Assembly: GCA_033398695.1 (NCBI GenBank)
Contig: CM065814.1
Coordinates: forward strand, 77,270,358-77,334,357
Direction: 5' to 3'
DNA from: Orobanche coerulescens
Lineage: Eukaryota > Streptophyta > Magnoliopsida > Lamiales > Orobanchaceae
Length of the DNA: 64,000 bases
This document shows, piece by piece, positions 20,950-32,200 of this stretch; positions within the stretch are counted from its first letter, which is position 1, and every line of letters starts with the position of its first letter. Under the pieces are notes generated by a model. That model worked only from the letters and a program-made list of their open reading frames with translations. It made no database searches and was not told the DNA's origin. The translations under genes were made by a program, and so were the position numbers.

Positions 20950-22243
20950 ATGGAAAGAGCTGGCAGAGGACGAGGAGGACGAGGCCGTGGTGCGGGCCGA
21001 ATCCCGAGAGCTCGTGTGAATACACGTGCGAATGCGAGGGATAATGCTAATTCATCTAGCAGCGACGCTGCTACTCATTCACCTAGACGTGATCATTCTC
21101 TATCGTGAGTCGTACTCGGACACCGCCGCCAAGGTGTTCGGGTTGACCCACTCGCTTTATGCAGGGCATGATGGCCCAGATGACCCAGATGACACAGCTG
21201 ATGCAGACGATGCATAACTCCACTATTCAAAATCAACAGGCTCCTCCGCCGCCGCCTCAGAGGCAAGAGAGGGGTGTAAGCAATATCATTAGCGATATCT
21301 CTCGCCAGCGACCACCTACCTTTGAGGGCTCATCTGAGCCGGCGGATATCGTCCATTGGCTTGAGCATTTCGAAAAATTATTTGCTATGGTGGATTGCCC
21401 AAGGGCATAAAGTTTCGCTCGCTTACTATGTTGGTTAGAGCGCTCATTCAGGGTGGTTATCGTTGAAGCGCACAGAGAGATCTTGTACTTGGGATCAGTT
21501 CTAAACTCTCATGATGTAGTTGTACTATCCGGCGCCACTCAGGAGGCCAAGTTGTCGAATTACTCACTCCCGACCTTTCGGCGGATGATGATGTTCTCGC
21601 CATCGCCGAAAAATTTCAGAACTTCTTCCGTTCGCCTCATCTATCATTCACTCGAAGCGGACAAGATCAAGTATTTCAAAGAAGAGGTCAAATCCCGTAT
21701 GAGATTACAACCGCTTAATCATAATTGTACCACGTTGGTCAATTCATTGAGAAAGCTCTTACTTACGAGCTCATCGCCAAAGAGATTGCTAAGCAACAAC
21801 CTTCATCTCCGGCAAGAAATCTAAGAATCAGAATCGGCCTGACGGACGTCGTGCCACTTTCAAGAAACCACGACGGCTCTACTTTTTTGAGCGACCTCCC
21901 ACGGCGTCTAAACCCGCGGAATCTCGGCCACGAGCGGCCGCCTGCCATCACTGTTTAACCGTGAGGAACAGGTCATTTCAAAGACCCAATGTCCGGAAGT
22001 CATCACGTGCCACAATCAGGATTGCCGGGCATAGGGCCCGCTTTTGCCGAAGGGACTCTAAACCTACTCAGCGTCATCTCAGCCCTGTGTCATTCAAGAA
22101 GGCGTAATCATGCCACTTCGGCCGGGCTGCTCAAGACGACAGAGCTAAAGGCGGAGCCAAGAGCTATCGACGGAGCGTCCGCCTGGGCCGGAAAGCCCCG
22201 AATTTATGAGATGAAGAAGACCGACGATCCAGAGGCCGGATGA
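20950..22243 (+). pseudogene. G2 gag remnant
   Basis: ATG at 20950 starts an RG-rich leader (ERAGRGRGGRGRGAGR) that stops at 21106 after 52 codons. In other frames there follow a Met/Gln-rich stretch, the gag core start (PPTFEGSSEPADIVHWLEHF, 21159-21410), further core pieces, and around 21980-22100 a broken zinc-knuckle segment with only part of its Cys pattern. The segment 21989-22243 ends in RIYEMKKTDDPEA, the usual join to protease. At least five frame changes are needed across 1.3 kb. Confidence 0.75.
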
Positions 22244-22687
22244 TCTCGTGTACACTCGATATTCTTTCTCAACCTGTGTGTACCCTTTTTGACACCGGTG
22301 CATCGCATTCATTCATTTCCGAGTCATGTTTGCGTAGACTACGTCTGGGTAGTGCTACTAGTTGTGAGCCTTATGTCATTGGTCTACCTGACGGTAGACG
22401 AATTATCGTAATCGTGAGATTCGTAATCGCCCGATTCAATTTCATGGTCGTGTATGGCGGCGGACCTAATCGTAGTAGATTTGCCGAGGGACGACGTCAT
22501 CTTGGGTATTGATCGGATGGATCGTCATGATGCCATCATTAGTGTCCGTAGCGTATGGTCACTATCATTTCGCATTTATGGGTTTGAATGTGTTTTTCAG
22601 GAGGTAATCCCTACTGCTCGTAAAGTCATTAATTTGATGAAAGCAAGACGTTACTACCGTGATGTGTTGGTTATTGGTGCTATATGA
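22240..22687 (+). pseudogene. G2 protease
   Basis: Retropepsin-like motif [14 protein letters not shown] near 22270-22310, then CEPYVIGLPDGRRI, a frame change near 22450-22500, and DVILGIDRMDRHDAII. This is the aspartic protease of chromovirus pol, followed by the linker to RT (VFQEVIPTARK). The catalytic DTG is intact. Confidence 0.8.
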
Positions 22688-23348
22688 CCAAAACCGAAAA
22701 ATCATCGGTATTGTTGTCGGATATTCCGGTTGTGAAAGAATATGCCGATGTATTTCCGCATTTGAGTTACTGGTTTGCCTCCACAGAGAGATGTGGAATT
22801 CACGATTGAGTTGGAGCCTGGTACGTCTCCGATATCGAAGGCACCATACCGGATGGCCCCGACCGAAATGCAGGAGTTGAAGAATCAACTTGAGGAATTG
22901 TTCGAGAAAGGTTATATCCGACCGAGTGCGTCTCTCGTGGGGAGCACCGGTCGCTTGTCAAAAAGAAGGATGGTTCTTTTCGCTTGTGTATCGATTATCG
23001 GGAGTTGAATAGGGTGACGATCAAGAATAAGTATCCTTTACCCCGTATCGATGACCTTTTGGATCAACTTCGTGAGCTTCGATTTTCCAAGATCGACTTA
23101 AGATCCTGGATATCATCACCACGGATTCGAGAGCCTGATATCGCGAGGACGGCGTTTCAACACGCTATGGTCATTTTGAGTTCGTAGTTATGCCGCTCGG
23201 GCTAACTAATGCACTGCGGTATTCATGGAACTAATGAATCGGGTCTTCATCGACTTTTGGATCGGTTTGTTGTTGTCTTCATCGATGACATTTTGATTTA
23301 TTCTCGAATCGAGAGGAACACGAGATTCATCTTCATCAGATTCTCGAC
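22688..23348 (+). pseudogene. G2 reverse transcriptase N-half and palm, multiply frameshifted
   Basis: RT motifs occur in successive frames: [20 protein letters not shown] and [12 protein letters not shown] (22775 onward), [20 protein letters not shown] (22984 onward), a damaged stretch at 23100-23180, and the palm sequence around FIDDILIYS near 23278-23305. Catalytic Asp-Asp is present. Frame changes are mostly one- or two-base losses next to CG dinucleotides. Confidence 0.82.
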
Positions 23349-24087
23349 GTGTTGAGACAAGAGCAACTCTATGGAAAGTTTTCCAAATGCGAGTTCTGGA
23401 TGTCCGAGGTGACTTTTCTCGGACATGTAATTTCATCAGACGGAGTTCGTGTCGACCCTCAGAAGACGGAGGCTATCCGAGACTGGTTACCTCCGAAGAA
23501 TGTTAAGGAAATAAGAAGTTTTCTCGGATTAGCGGGCTACTATCAGCGATTTGTGGAGGGATTTTCTAAAATCGCTCAACCCTTGACGAACCTTTTGCGG
23601 AAGGATAAGAAATACACGTGGTCCGACGCGTGTCAACGGAGTTTTGAGGAACTCAAGAGCCGGTTAATTTCAGCACCTGTACTTTCCTTGCCGCAGGGGA
23701 CGGAGGGATTTGTAGTTTACAGTGATGCGTCCCGCATGTGGTCTCGGTTGTGTGCTCATGCAGAATGGAAAGGTTATTGCCTATGCTTCACGGCAATTGA
23801 GACCTTACGAGGTTAATTATCCGACTCACGATCTGGAGCTAGCAGCCGTGGTGTTCTCTTTAAAAATTTGGCGTCATTATCTTTATGGCGTTACCTGTCA
23901 GATATTCACCGATCATAAAAGTTTGAAGTATATATTTACTCAGAAGGAGTTAAATATGCGACAGAGGCGGTGGTTAGAACTAATCAAGGATTATGATATT
24001 GAGATCCTTTACCACCCGGGCAAGGCGAACGTTGTCGCCGACGCCTTGAGTCGTAAGTCCATTCAGAGCAGATGCTTGCTCGTTTAA
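23349..24087 (+). pseudogene. G2 RT thumb and RNase H
   Basis: An open stretch with [36 protein letters not shown] and FVVYSDAS (RNase H start). A frame change near 23735 leads to the second frame (23722-24087) with [26 protein letters not shown] and [15 protein letters not shown]. It is the best preserved part of G2 pol and retains the segment that G3 has lost. Confidence 0.88.
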
Positions 24088-25178
24088 CAGCTCGAAGGAG
24101 CTTCAAGGAATTCCTTAGACCCGAGATCGAGGTCCGGCTTCAGCCAATTCAGGGACAACTTTGTATGTTAGAGATTTCATCGTCTCTTGAGGAGGTAATC
24201 AGAGAGAATCGAGTTCGACCCTTCGTTGTTGCGCATCCGTGAGGATGTGACTCGGAAAGCCCCTGGATTCGTGGTCCACGAGGATGGACTTTTGAGGTTT
24301 AAGAACCGGTTGTGCGTATCGGCGAATGACGAGTTGAAAAACTCGATTTTGAGAGAAGCTCATGCTACCCCTTATTCTGTTCACCCGGTCTAGCAAGATG
24401 TATAAAGACTCAAACAAAATTACCGGTGGAGTAATATGAAGCGAAGTCGCGGAATTTGTTTCGAGATGCTTAACTTGCCAACAAGTCAAGATTGAACATC
24501 GGCATCGCGGGTATATGCTGAAACCTCTCCCTATTCCGCAGTGGAAATGGGAAGACATTTCTATGGATTTCATCACGAGTTTGCCAACGAGTCGTCGTGG
24601 CATGAATACGATCCGGTGATTGTGGACCGCTTAACTAAATCAGCTCATTTTCTTGAGATTAAGGATACTTGGGGTCCCGAGAGACTTGCCCACTATTCAT
24701 CAAAGAGATAGTGAGACTACACGGTACTCCTAAAAGTATCGCTTCCGATCGTGACGGACGGTTTATGTCACATTTTTGGAAATCACCATCGTGCTATGGG
24801 AACTCGGCTTAATCTCAAGATCGCTTTCATCCTCAAATTGACGGACAATCGAGAGAGGACTATTCGGACATTAGAGGACATGTTGAGAGCTTGCGTCCTC
24901 GATTGGAAGGACGATTGGGAAGCCCAACTACCGCTGATCGAGTTCACGTATAATAATAGTTGGCACGCTTCGATTAAGATGGCACCTTACGAGGCCTTGT
25001 ACGGCCGTTGTCGATCTCCGTTGTGTTGGGATGACTTATCGTAATCAATCGGCACCGAGCCCGATATGCTTATAGCCCCGTGAGAAGGTAGCTTTGATCG
25101 AGTCGCTTGTTGATGTTCGAGTCGGCGTAAATCATATGAAGATAACCGTCGACCATTAGAGTTCGAGGTGGTGACCAT
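24088..25178 (+). pseudogene. G2 integrase core, multiply frameshifted
   Basis: Traces of the zinc finger (HATPYSVHP, then CQQVK near 24475), the DDE core including MDFITSLPTS near 24565 and SDRDGRF near 24747, and [12 protein letters not shown] to ALYGR (24751-25044). There are several short indels between them. Matches integrase of G1 and G3 in order. Confidence 0.8.
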
Positions 25179-25590
25179 GTGTTGGTCAAGGTATCCCCGA
25201 GTCGTGGTATCTTCCGCTTTGGGAAGAGGGGAAAGTTGAGTCCGAGATTCATTGGACCGCTCGAGATTTTGGATCGAGTAGGCGAGTTAGCTTATCGATT
25301 GGCTTTACCTCCGGCGTTGAGCCGAATTCATAATGTGTTTCATGTCTCTCGCCATGGAAGTATGTTGCCGACCCGAGTCACATACTCCAGCCTCGACGAA
25401 ATCGAGATCGCAGATGATCATTCGTACGAGGAGCGCCCCTGTACGAGTGTTAGAGCGGCGAATCAAACAGCTTGAGGAACAAGACGATCCCTTTGGTCAA
25501 GATTCATGGTCTAGACATGGAGTCGAAGAGGCCACTTGGGAAACCGAGGAGAATATGCGGGAGAGTTATCCCGAGTTGTTTGACCCTTAG
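25179..25590 (+). pseudogene. G2 integrase C-terminus and chromodomain-like tail
   Basis: GKLSPRFIGPLEILDRVGEL and LPPALSRIHNVFHVS form the integrase end; a frame change near 25350-25440 leads to RVLERRIKQLEEQ, SWSRHGVEEATWETEE and a stop at 25588-25590. The last block is the chromodomain-like module of Tekay elements. The stop is followed directly by the PPT region and the 3' LTR. Confidence 0.87.
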
Positions 25591-25608
25591 TTTCGGGGAC
25601 GAAACTCC

Positions 25609-25622
25609 TTTTAAGGGGAGTA
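25609..25622 (+). other. G2 polypurine tract
   Basis: TTTTAAGGGGAGTA directly before the 3' LTR. Confidence 0.8.
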
Positions 25623-27956
25623 TGTAATACCCAGTTGTAATTCATTCCTTTTCATTCAAGAATTATCATCTGTAATTGTCACTCGGTATTTTCACTCAAT
25701 TATAATCATTCATCAATCATGTTCATTCACCGGTTCACCGCTCGAAAACTTCGAGTTGTGTATCATTATTGTTCATTGTTTCAACTTTCCTCTTATGAGT
25801 TCGACTTTGTTAAATCACCATTAATTTTTGGTAACTCCAAAAATTCTAAATCTTTGCAATATTATAGAGCATCGAATTAGCTTTCCAATGGTTCAAACGG
25901 TGAGTCAATTGGAGTCCTGACGAGAGAGTTATGGTCGCTTCGGCTTGGCGATCACGCCGACCGAACTTCGGCCGTGTCGTCCGACACGGCCCGTGCCGCA
26001 CTCGCCCGTAAATGCAGAGTTTCGCCGACCAGACTCGGCCGTGTCGTCCGACACGGCCCGCGCTGCACTCTTCCGGTTAAGCCTGAACGATCGCTGACAC
26101 GCCCGACCGTGTCCCGTGACACGGCCGAGTCATGCCGAGTCAGCCGTCGGGCGGGTCACTATCGGAAGGCCTCGGCCGCGACCGTGTCAATCGTGACACG
26201 CCGAGTCCTCGCCGCCACTGCCGGCCAATCACTGACACGACCGCGCCGATCGGGCACGGCCGTGTCCTACAGCGCCAACTCCTTTAAATTCGTTTTTTTT
26301 CAGCATTTCTTCCATTCCTTTCCCATTTTTTCACTTGAAACCGAGAGAGGAAGCTTGAGGGAGGGTTTTTCCTTCACAAATCATTTGGGTGTTTGATTTT
26401 TCTTCATCTCCTTTCGATCGTGAAGCCCGAATACTCGATTAAACGCGTGTTCTTCGGATTAAAGCACTTGGATCATCAAGAGGTAATTCCTTCAACACTT
26501 TGGACTTTGATTTTGTGTTGAGATAGGATGTTTTTGACGTTATAATCATGTTATATGAAGGGATATGTATATGATTATGAGTTTGTATAAGGATTCATTG
26601 GATTATTGAGGGATTATTCAAGAACACCTTGAATATCGAGTTGGAATTGGGGATTTTCGACTAATTGTTGTTATGATCACATTTTTGGATATTCATAACG
26701 GATTATTGATCGTATTGGAGATGTTTTGTTGGTTTAAAACACTTCTTGGAGATTCTGATATTGGTATATTGAGGTTTGATTGTAAACCATCGGAGTTTGG
26801 ATACAACGTGTTTGATTTAATGCCTCTATGGACTTGGTTTAATCGTATCGACGTTTTGAATTCGTTATATTCGTGTTTGATTCATATATTGAACGAGTTG
26901 TTGGATATTGTATAATTCAAGGTTGTTCGAGTGACCGATATTTCAATTAGGACGTTGTTCGTGGAAGGATAATTGTCACCGGTATTGTGTAAGTTAATTC
27001 TTACTCGGTTAAAAGGATATTCATCCCTTTTGTTGTTGTTCATTCATAATCATAAATCATTCATCATTATATTAATCGTATCAAAACTTGTTGTTATCAA
27101 TTAATCGTTTACCATAAGTAACGACGGTTCCAATCTTTTCATTGAGCTGTCATTTATTTCGCTACCATTCCACCTCGGTGAGTCATTATTCATTCTCGAT
27201 GTCACTTTTGTTATATCGTGGCATTCCGGGTCATACTAGCGTGCCGGTTGGTATGTGTAGGGTTTTCATGTCGGGCACATTATAGTCGTGTGTTGGTTGA
27301 TGGCCTCACATCGATCGTGCACACGAGATTGATTGTTTCGTGAGACCGATTAGGTACAAGACCACACGTGTATTCGATCGATACTCGTTGGTGGCTTGTG
27401 CACGGACACATTTCCATCCCGGCGTAGTGTGGCGCCACCCTTGAGCCATACCGTTAGTTGATTCATATAGCATGTTTGATTGCGTATGTTTCGACAGATA
27501 TTTCATAATTTCGGATATAATCATGATTGTGTTTATTCAACTCGAGGATTGTTGTTCTCAGATAATCAATTCCGCTTTGGGGATATTTGTTTCTCGTGTC
27601 ATGGCAAGGCAAAAGCACAGGAGAGCCCGTTGACGGCGAGGAGTCCTAATGATACTAGAAGGGGCCCCACTGCTCATCACTTATTCACCATTTGTGTTTC
27701 CTTTATTTATTCCGCTGCAGACATTCCATTTGAATACTCGTTTCATTCAGTGTTGTGTATTTTATCGTCACATAAGATACACATGTATTCTATTTTATCC
27801 TGGTGTGTTGTATGAAACTCCTAATCGGAGTAATTGATGTTGTAATGTGGTTCGGTACTACATTTACCCTGTGTAATTCATCCTTTTTCATTCGCCTAGT
27901 GGGTCCCAGTCAGGGGTCCACGGCACTGTAATATCCGCCTAGTTTGGGGTGTTACA
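25623..27956 (+). repeat. G2 3' LTR
   Basis: Partner of 18113-20454; ends GGGGTGTTACA followed by TTGGC. Confidence 0.92.
25968..26268 (+). promoter_or_regulatory. G2 LTR dyad array, copy 2
   Basis: Same GTGTC-N4-GACAC array as 18461-18762 but with dozens of substitutions and 1-3 nt indels relative to it, far above the rest of the LTR pair. Confidence 0.7.
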
Positions 27957-28007
27957 TTGGCATGATCAAGAAGTGTTTGAATCATGAAAGAAGTTTTGGA
28001 AATTATC

Positions 28008-28021
28008 AAAAAGGGGGAAAT
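28008..28021 (+). other. C1 polypurine tract
   Basis: AAAAAGGGGGAAAT abutting TGTTGGG of the 3' LTR. Confidence 0.88.
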
Positions 28022-29268
28022 TGTTGGGATAAATAATTCTGTTTTGATAATTGCCAAAAGCTTGATACAGCAAGCCCTGTATCGAAAGCCGGTTGAAGTT
28101 GCAATCCTGTATCGAAGACATTCTCATACCGCCAGCATACAGCAAGCTCACGCGCTACCAAGATACAGCAACAAAGTCTAAGTAAGCACCAAGTATGGAA
28201 GCTGTCTCGAAACCTCAATACAGCACCCTTCCATACAGCGCCTGACTATTCCAATATGGCTACAGCTCTAGTGAATACATCATTCACATCGGAACAGGAC
28301 TGAAGACCGCTTTGAAAAGGAATCTTTAGTATTCACTAAAGTCAAGCACCGTTTGATAAAGAAGTATTTAAATACTGAAAGGATAAAGTATTTAAATACT
28401 GAAGCTGTCAGAGATCTTCAAATCCCGTAATATCCGGATCCTGGTCTATTCAAGTTATCACAGAATCTTACCCAACGGATCTATTACAACGGATATATTA
28501 TTCAGAAGACTATATATATCTCAAAAAGAGCGTTGAAGAAACATACAGATATACATAGATAGACAGACATACCGAAGTTACCAAGTGAAGAAGCTATCAT
28601 TATATACATCAGAGCAAAACATATCTCTAGAAGTTTTCTACAAATCAGAACAAAAGAGATATACAGTGCTCAACATCAAGAACAACCATCATCAGCTCAA
28701 GAACTTCATATTCAAAGCTGCTGTTCTTACCTGGTTACCTATCTTTTACCTTGTGTAAAAACTAAGCTCTGTGTGAACTCAACAAGTTATTCTGACCTGT
28801 GTGGGACGAATAAGAGGACGAAGCTTTGGAACTGTGTGTGAAGAAGCTAGTCAAGAAGGAAGCTTTAACCAATATGTGTGAACGGTTGAAAGCGATACCA
28901 GTATCTATCCGTGTGAACGATACAAGGATAGGTTTGATTGTAAATACATAGTTGTGTACGCAGATTTATAATAAACGCTTTACTCTGTGTGGAGGACCAA
29001 AGGACGTAGAGGGGTTTACCTCGAACCACTTAAATACCGTGTTATTTACCTTTCATTGCCATATCGCTTTCATAACTGTATTTTATACAAGTATACACTG
29101 CAAAACCCTGTAAGCACCAAGCTAACAGGAGAATAGACCGAGTTGCTGTATCGACGGCAACTTACTATATTAAAGACTTCCGCTACGCACTCAAAGGAGA
29201 AAACCATACAGCCTGTTGCTTAAACATTTCCCAAGCTGTATCGAGTATACTTTAGAAGGGGACCAACA
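28022..29268 (+). repeat. C1 3' LTR
   Basis: Partner of 14799-16048, ending CCAACA followed by ATCAC. Confidence 0.93.
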
Positions 29269-29897
29269 ATCACTATCACCTCAAGAACATCAACACAACA
29301 AACATGATGTCTAAAAAATAATCCATCATCAATTCATCATGAATTCGAATTAATCAACAAGATTAAATCAACCATTTCAAGATTATGATAATCATTACAT
29401 AATTCATCATAATTCCTTACTAAAATGGTTAAAATCTCCCCAAGAAACACAACAACAACATCAATCATATCAAGACTATGTTAATCATATAACAATCTTA
29501 ACATAATCCTTCCTAGACATGATTATAACCTCCAAACATTCCAAAACATCAAGAATAACTCCTCCTCAAGACACAATCATCATGTTCTTCATCATAAGTT
29601 ATAAAAACTCATCAAGAATCAGGACATGCTCCAATAATAAATCAATACACGAAGTAAACAACAACATACTCGAAAATCACTTGTAGAACAAGAGATTAAT
29701 AGAGCTTACCCAAGAAGAACAACGTGAACTCTCCAAACACCAAAGGAGTAAGAAAAGCTTCCAACTCCAAGCTCCAAATCAAGTTTTGATGATCAAAATC
29801 ACGTTGGAAAAGTCTAAATATGAAGAACAAGTCCAGAGGGACAGTTCTATGGAGAGAAGGGAAGTTTTGGTTCGTGAAGAAATGAAATATGAAACCA

Positions 29898-29909
29898 AGA
29901 TATATAAAC
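29898..29909 (-). promoter_or_regulatory. G4 TATA-like box
   Basis: Minus strand GTTTATATATCT, about 35 bp downstream of the nearest array word in reading direction. Confidence 0.55.
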
Positions 29910-29943
29910 TGACAAGCTCATTACATATGCTATACACCAAGAC

Positions 29944-30294
29944 TAACGTACGTAAGGACCATTACGTACACTATATCAGTAACTTAACGTACGTAATGCT
30001 AGTCCAGAACCGACTGACTAAAAATATGAAGACCTTAACGTACGTAAACAACCACCTTTTACGTACGTTAACAAGCTGCATGAATTATGTAGATCTCACC
30101 TCCTAACGTACGTAAGGATCCGTTGACTACAATAGTGAGATCTTATGGAAAGATACCCGGCCCTACCTGCCGAAAGTTGGCCATGAGGAAGGTTCCTACA
30201 ACCGACCACTCATTACGTACGTAACCTTATAGGTTTAACGTACGTAATACTCATCCCATAGCGTACATTATATTACACATGTAGCGTACGTTAT
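29944..30294 (-). promoter_or_regulatory. G4 LTR palindrome array
   Basis: About ten copies of TTACGTACGTAA or variants (AACGTACGTAAGG, TAGCGTACGTTA). The spacer AGTCCAGAACC near 30001-30011 also occurs in the G1 array, suggesting a shared origin of the two arrays despite different words. Confidence 0.78.
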
Positions 30295-30601
30295 GGCTAG
30301 TATACTTAGACAAAAATCCAAACTCTCCAAACAACATCCAAACGACAAAACAAAACTGACGACCAGTATAAATATTTCGATCCCGAAATATCCCAATATA
30401 ATTTACATTGTATCAGTCCAAAACAACAACACTTGAACAATTCCAAATGAATACGTACAACTCAACAGTGAAATGAAAAGAAAAAATTACCCCCGGATAT
30501 TACACAACCATTGAGTAGTCTATTGGAGTTTAGCCTGGTAGATCCTTGTGAGAAGGGTCTACGGCATGTGACATTCCCGGTCGTATTCTAGAGGTGTTAC
30601 A

Positions 30602-31582
30602 GATATGGTATTGGAGCATAGGTTTGTGAAAAACCTAGGCCGTTGGGTCAAGTCCATGTCCTGTGTAAGTCGCGCGCATCAGAGTTGTGATTAGTATCGT
30701 GGTTCCGACATCATCTTAAGGCAATCCGTGATGGTAAGCCTCCCGATCGTAAGTCCCCTTATATACGTATTTGATTATATTGTGCTAATGTGTTTAATGT
30801 GAACAAGGGGTTGGAACTTGTTGGTGATATTATTGTTTTAGGATATAACATGCGTATACGGTCCGAGTGAGAACAGTGTAGTATGCTTCGGAAGTCGAGT
30901 GTACTTACTAATTTCTGCATTTCATTAGATTAAATTTTTGAGTGTTAATCTTATCCGCTGCGCGAACATTTTAAAGTTGTGTTTTAAAATTTTACTAACA
31001 TTGTAAAAACCCATGATTTAATGTAGTTATGTCAAATGGTCACGTATTTCGGTGAAAAATCCTTTCGATTAAATATTTTAGTAGAAGAGGAAAGGTTTTC
31101 AATTTTTGGTATTTGGAAATCAACACTTTTGAAATATTTCAAATTAGCTACGATTCAAATTTTAATTTCCTTTTATACATTACTCGAACATAATTTTGAG
31201 AGTCATTGTGCAAATTTCCTTTTCCAAAATAAAGGACAGTATTTACAAGTTTCGGGTGTACCGTGACTCGCCCTCTTTTTCAAATATTTGTTTTCATTAA
31301 GTGCATGCATATAATGATCGTCCTAGTCGAAGGACTCGAAATTAACTTCAGAAAACTTTGTGCTTTATGATATTACTATTATTCTGAGGAGCATATAAAG
31401 TTATTTCCGGACGTAATAAGGATACTCAGACTCGTATATAGTACGCGTGCTCCCCAAATTCTTTTTCATTTTAGTGGTGCCTACCTTGGACATTCGGGGG
31501 TAATGGCTAAACCTTGTGTTAATAATTGTATACTGTACGATTTATTTTTTTTAGTCATGCTAATGGTATCATATGTATTAGT
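30602..31582 (+). other. X leader with primer binding site
   Basis: The PBS-like TGGTATTGGAGC at 30606-30617 has one C-to-T change from the tRNA-Met site. About 125 bp of leader (30602-30728) is repeated at 33169-33296. Further on the sequence is AT-rich; the ORF at 31036-31266 has no recognisable domain and I do not call it. Confidence 0.6.
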
Positions 31583-31801
31583 ATGTCGAACCTTGGTGGA
31601 TGTGTATTTGATGATGGTGGTGGAAGCAGTGATATGATCCATTCGGTAACAATTCATAATATGGTGAGAGAGTACCGGGACTAGATGACATCCTACGAAA
31701 TTTCCTCAGTGGTTGAGCCTTCGAGCAAGGCAAAGAGGCCCAAGACATCTGGAAAATTTTCGGTTGCTGTTTCCAATGATAGTGACTTTGGTCGTTTTTA
31801 G
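31583..31801 (+). pseudogene. X gag residue (72 codons, one stop)
   Basis: ATG at 31583, an in-frame TAG at 31682-31684, then a stop at 31799-31801. The second part has KAKRPKTSGKFS, resembling KKQKTTGKFS near the end of the G1 gag core, so this may be a shrunken gag with its core deleted. A degenerate stretch at 31837-31870 resembles the GTTTCG-GACGAAA and purine tract that precede the 3' LTR in G1 and G2. No pol lies between. Weak evidence; X may be a short non-autonomous element. Confidence 0.3.
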
Positions 31802-31870
31802 TTTCATTGCTTTACGTTTCCAACTCTTGTTGTTCTAAGTTTCGAGATCGAAATGTCTTCTTAGTATGGG

Positions 31871-32200
31871 TGAATGTGTTACCGTACTCTTCTTAGTATT
31901 TTCGGTGTTGGGTGACTTTCATTATTTTTAATTCATCTATGATCCTCTTGACAATTTTAAACTACCATGTTCTACTTAGCCTACCGTCCTCCGAATGAAA
32001 TTTATAGCCGTTTTGTTAGACTCCGTGGATTACTGTGGTCTTTCCACATCTAAACCTGATCCTTGCAAAATTTTGTTCGAAACTATTATTCCCACTCGTA
32101 TAATTAACATTTCTGAATGTGTTATGAAATTGGATGCGGTTGGTCGAGCTCGACACATGATTTCAGGACGTCTGAGCCATTTCAGGACGTCTGAGCCATT
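31871..32200 (+). other. Unassigned stretch with a 20-bp direct repeat
   Basis: TTTCAGGACGTCTGAGCCAT occurs twice in tandem at about 32160-32200, right where the truncated X LTR starts. I see nothing else supportable. Confidence 0.5.

Larger units (their letters stand above)
18113..27956 (+). mobile_element. G2: Tekay-type chromovirus, frameshifted
   Basis: LTRs 18113-20454 (2,342 bp) and 25623-27956 (2,334 bp), both TGTAATACCC...GTGTTACA. Perfect TSD TTGGC (18108-18112, 27957-27961). PBS and PPT are present, and gag-pol with the chromodomain-like tail is recognisable but broken by many short indels. The LTR pair is almost identical over long AT-rich stretches yet differs strongly in the GC-rich array. 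G2 is related to G3 in both LTR and pol. Confidence 0.94.
14799..29268 (+). mobile_element. C1: non-autonomous Sirevirus (Ty1/copia)
   Basis: LTRs of 1,250 bp (14799-16048) and 1,247 bp (28022-29268) both run TGTTGG...CCAACA. The 5-bp duplication ATCAC flanks them (14794-14798, 29269-29273). A tRNA-Met PBS and a PPT (AAAAAGGGGGAAAT) are in place. Without the nested G2 its internal part is only about 2.1 kb: a gag remnant and an untranslated 3' part. Comparison with C2 shows loss of the gag core, all of protease-integrase-RT-RNase H, and the extra ORF. LTRs differ at roughly 30 positions by eye, so it is fairly young. Confidence 0.93.
12430..30504 (-). mobile_element. G4: solo LTR hosting C1
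   Basis: Its outer ends are TGTAACACCCCC at 12430 and GGATATTACA at 30504, and both sides have the 5-bp repeat CAACC (12425-12429, 30505-30509). Removing C1 leaves one about 3.6-kb LTR (12430-14798 plus 29274-30504) with no PBS, PPT or coding sequence. That is the signature of a solo LTR formed by LTR-LTR recombination. Its parts follow the same order as in the G3 LTR: terminal block, CCCC-A-CGGGGTCAG motif, AT-rich part, TATA-like box and palindrome array, end. Confidence 0.85.
29274..30504 (-). repeat. G4 LTR, second part
   Basis: Continues G4 after C1. An AT-rich, gene-free stretch runs to about 29890, then the TATA-like box, the palindrome array, and the terminal segment ending CCCCGGATATTACA. 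Confidence 0.82.
946..30601 (+). mobile_element. Element X, 5' LTR (interrupted by G1 and G4)
   Basis: The LTR starts TGTAATGCCC at 946 and ends ...TTACA at 30601, immediately followed by a tRNA-Met primer site. Its own sequence is 946-3085, 11604-12429 and 30505-30601, about 3.05 kb; the rest is the inserted G1 and G4. The join is supported by a second X copy (32201-33168) in which the sequence either side of the G4 insertion is continuous. A 5-bp duplication (CAACC) flanks G4. X is a Ty3/gypsy-type LTR of the oldest recognisable layer here. Its 3' LTR was not identified. Confidence 0.75.

Noticed and set aside
29786..30106. 106-codon ORF in G4
   Set aside because: Covers the TATA-like box and the TACGTA array in antisense direction; Tyr/Val/Arg pattern reflects the repeat.
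31871..32200. 3' LTR of X beginning at 31871 after the purine-like stretch
   Set aside because: The sequence after 31871 does not match the X LTR start at 946, so I left the X 3' LTR as not found.
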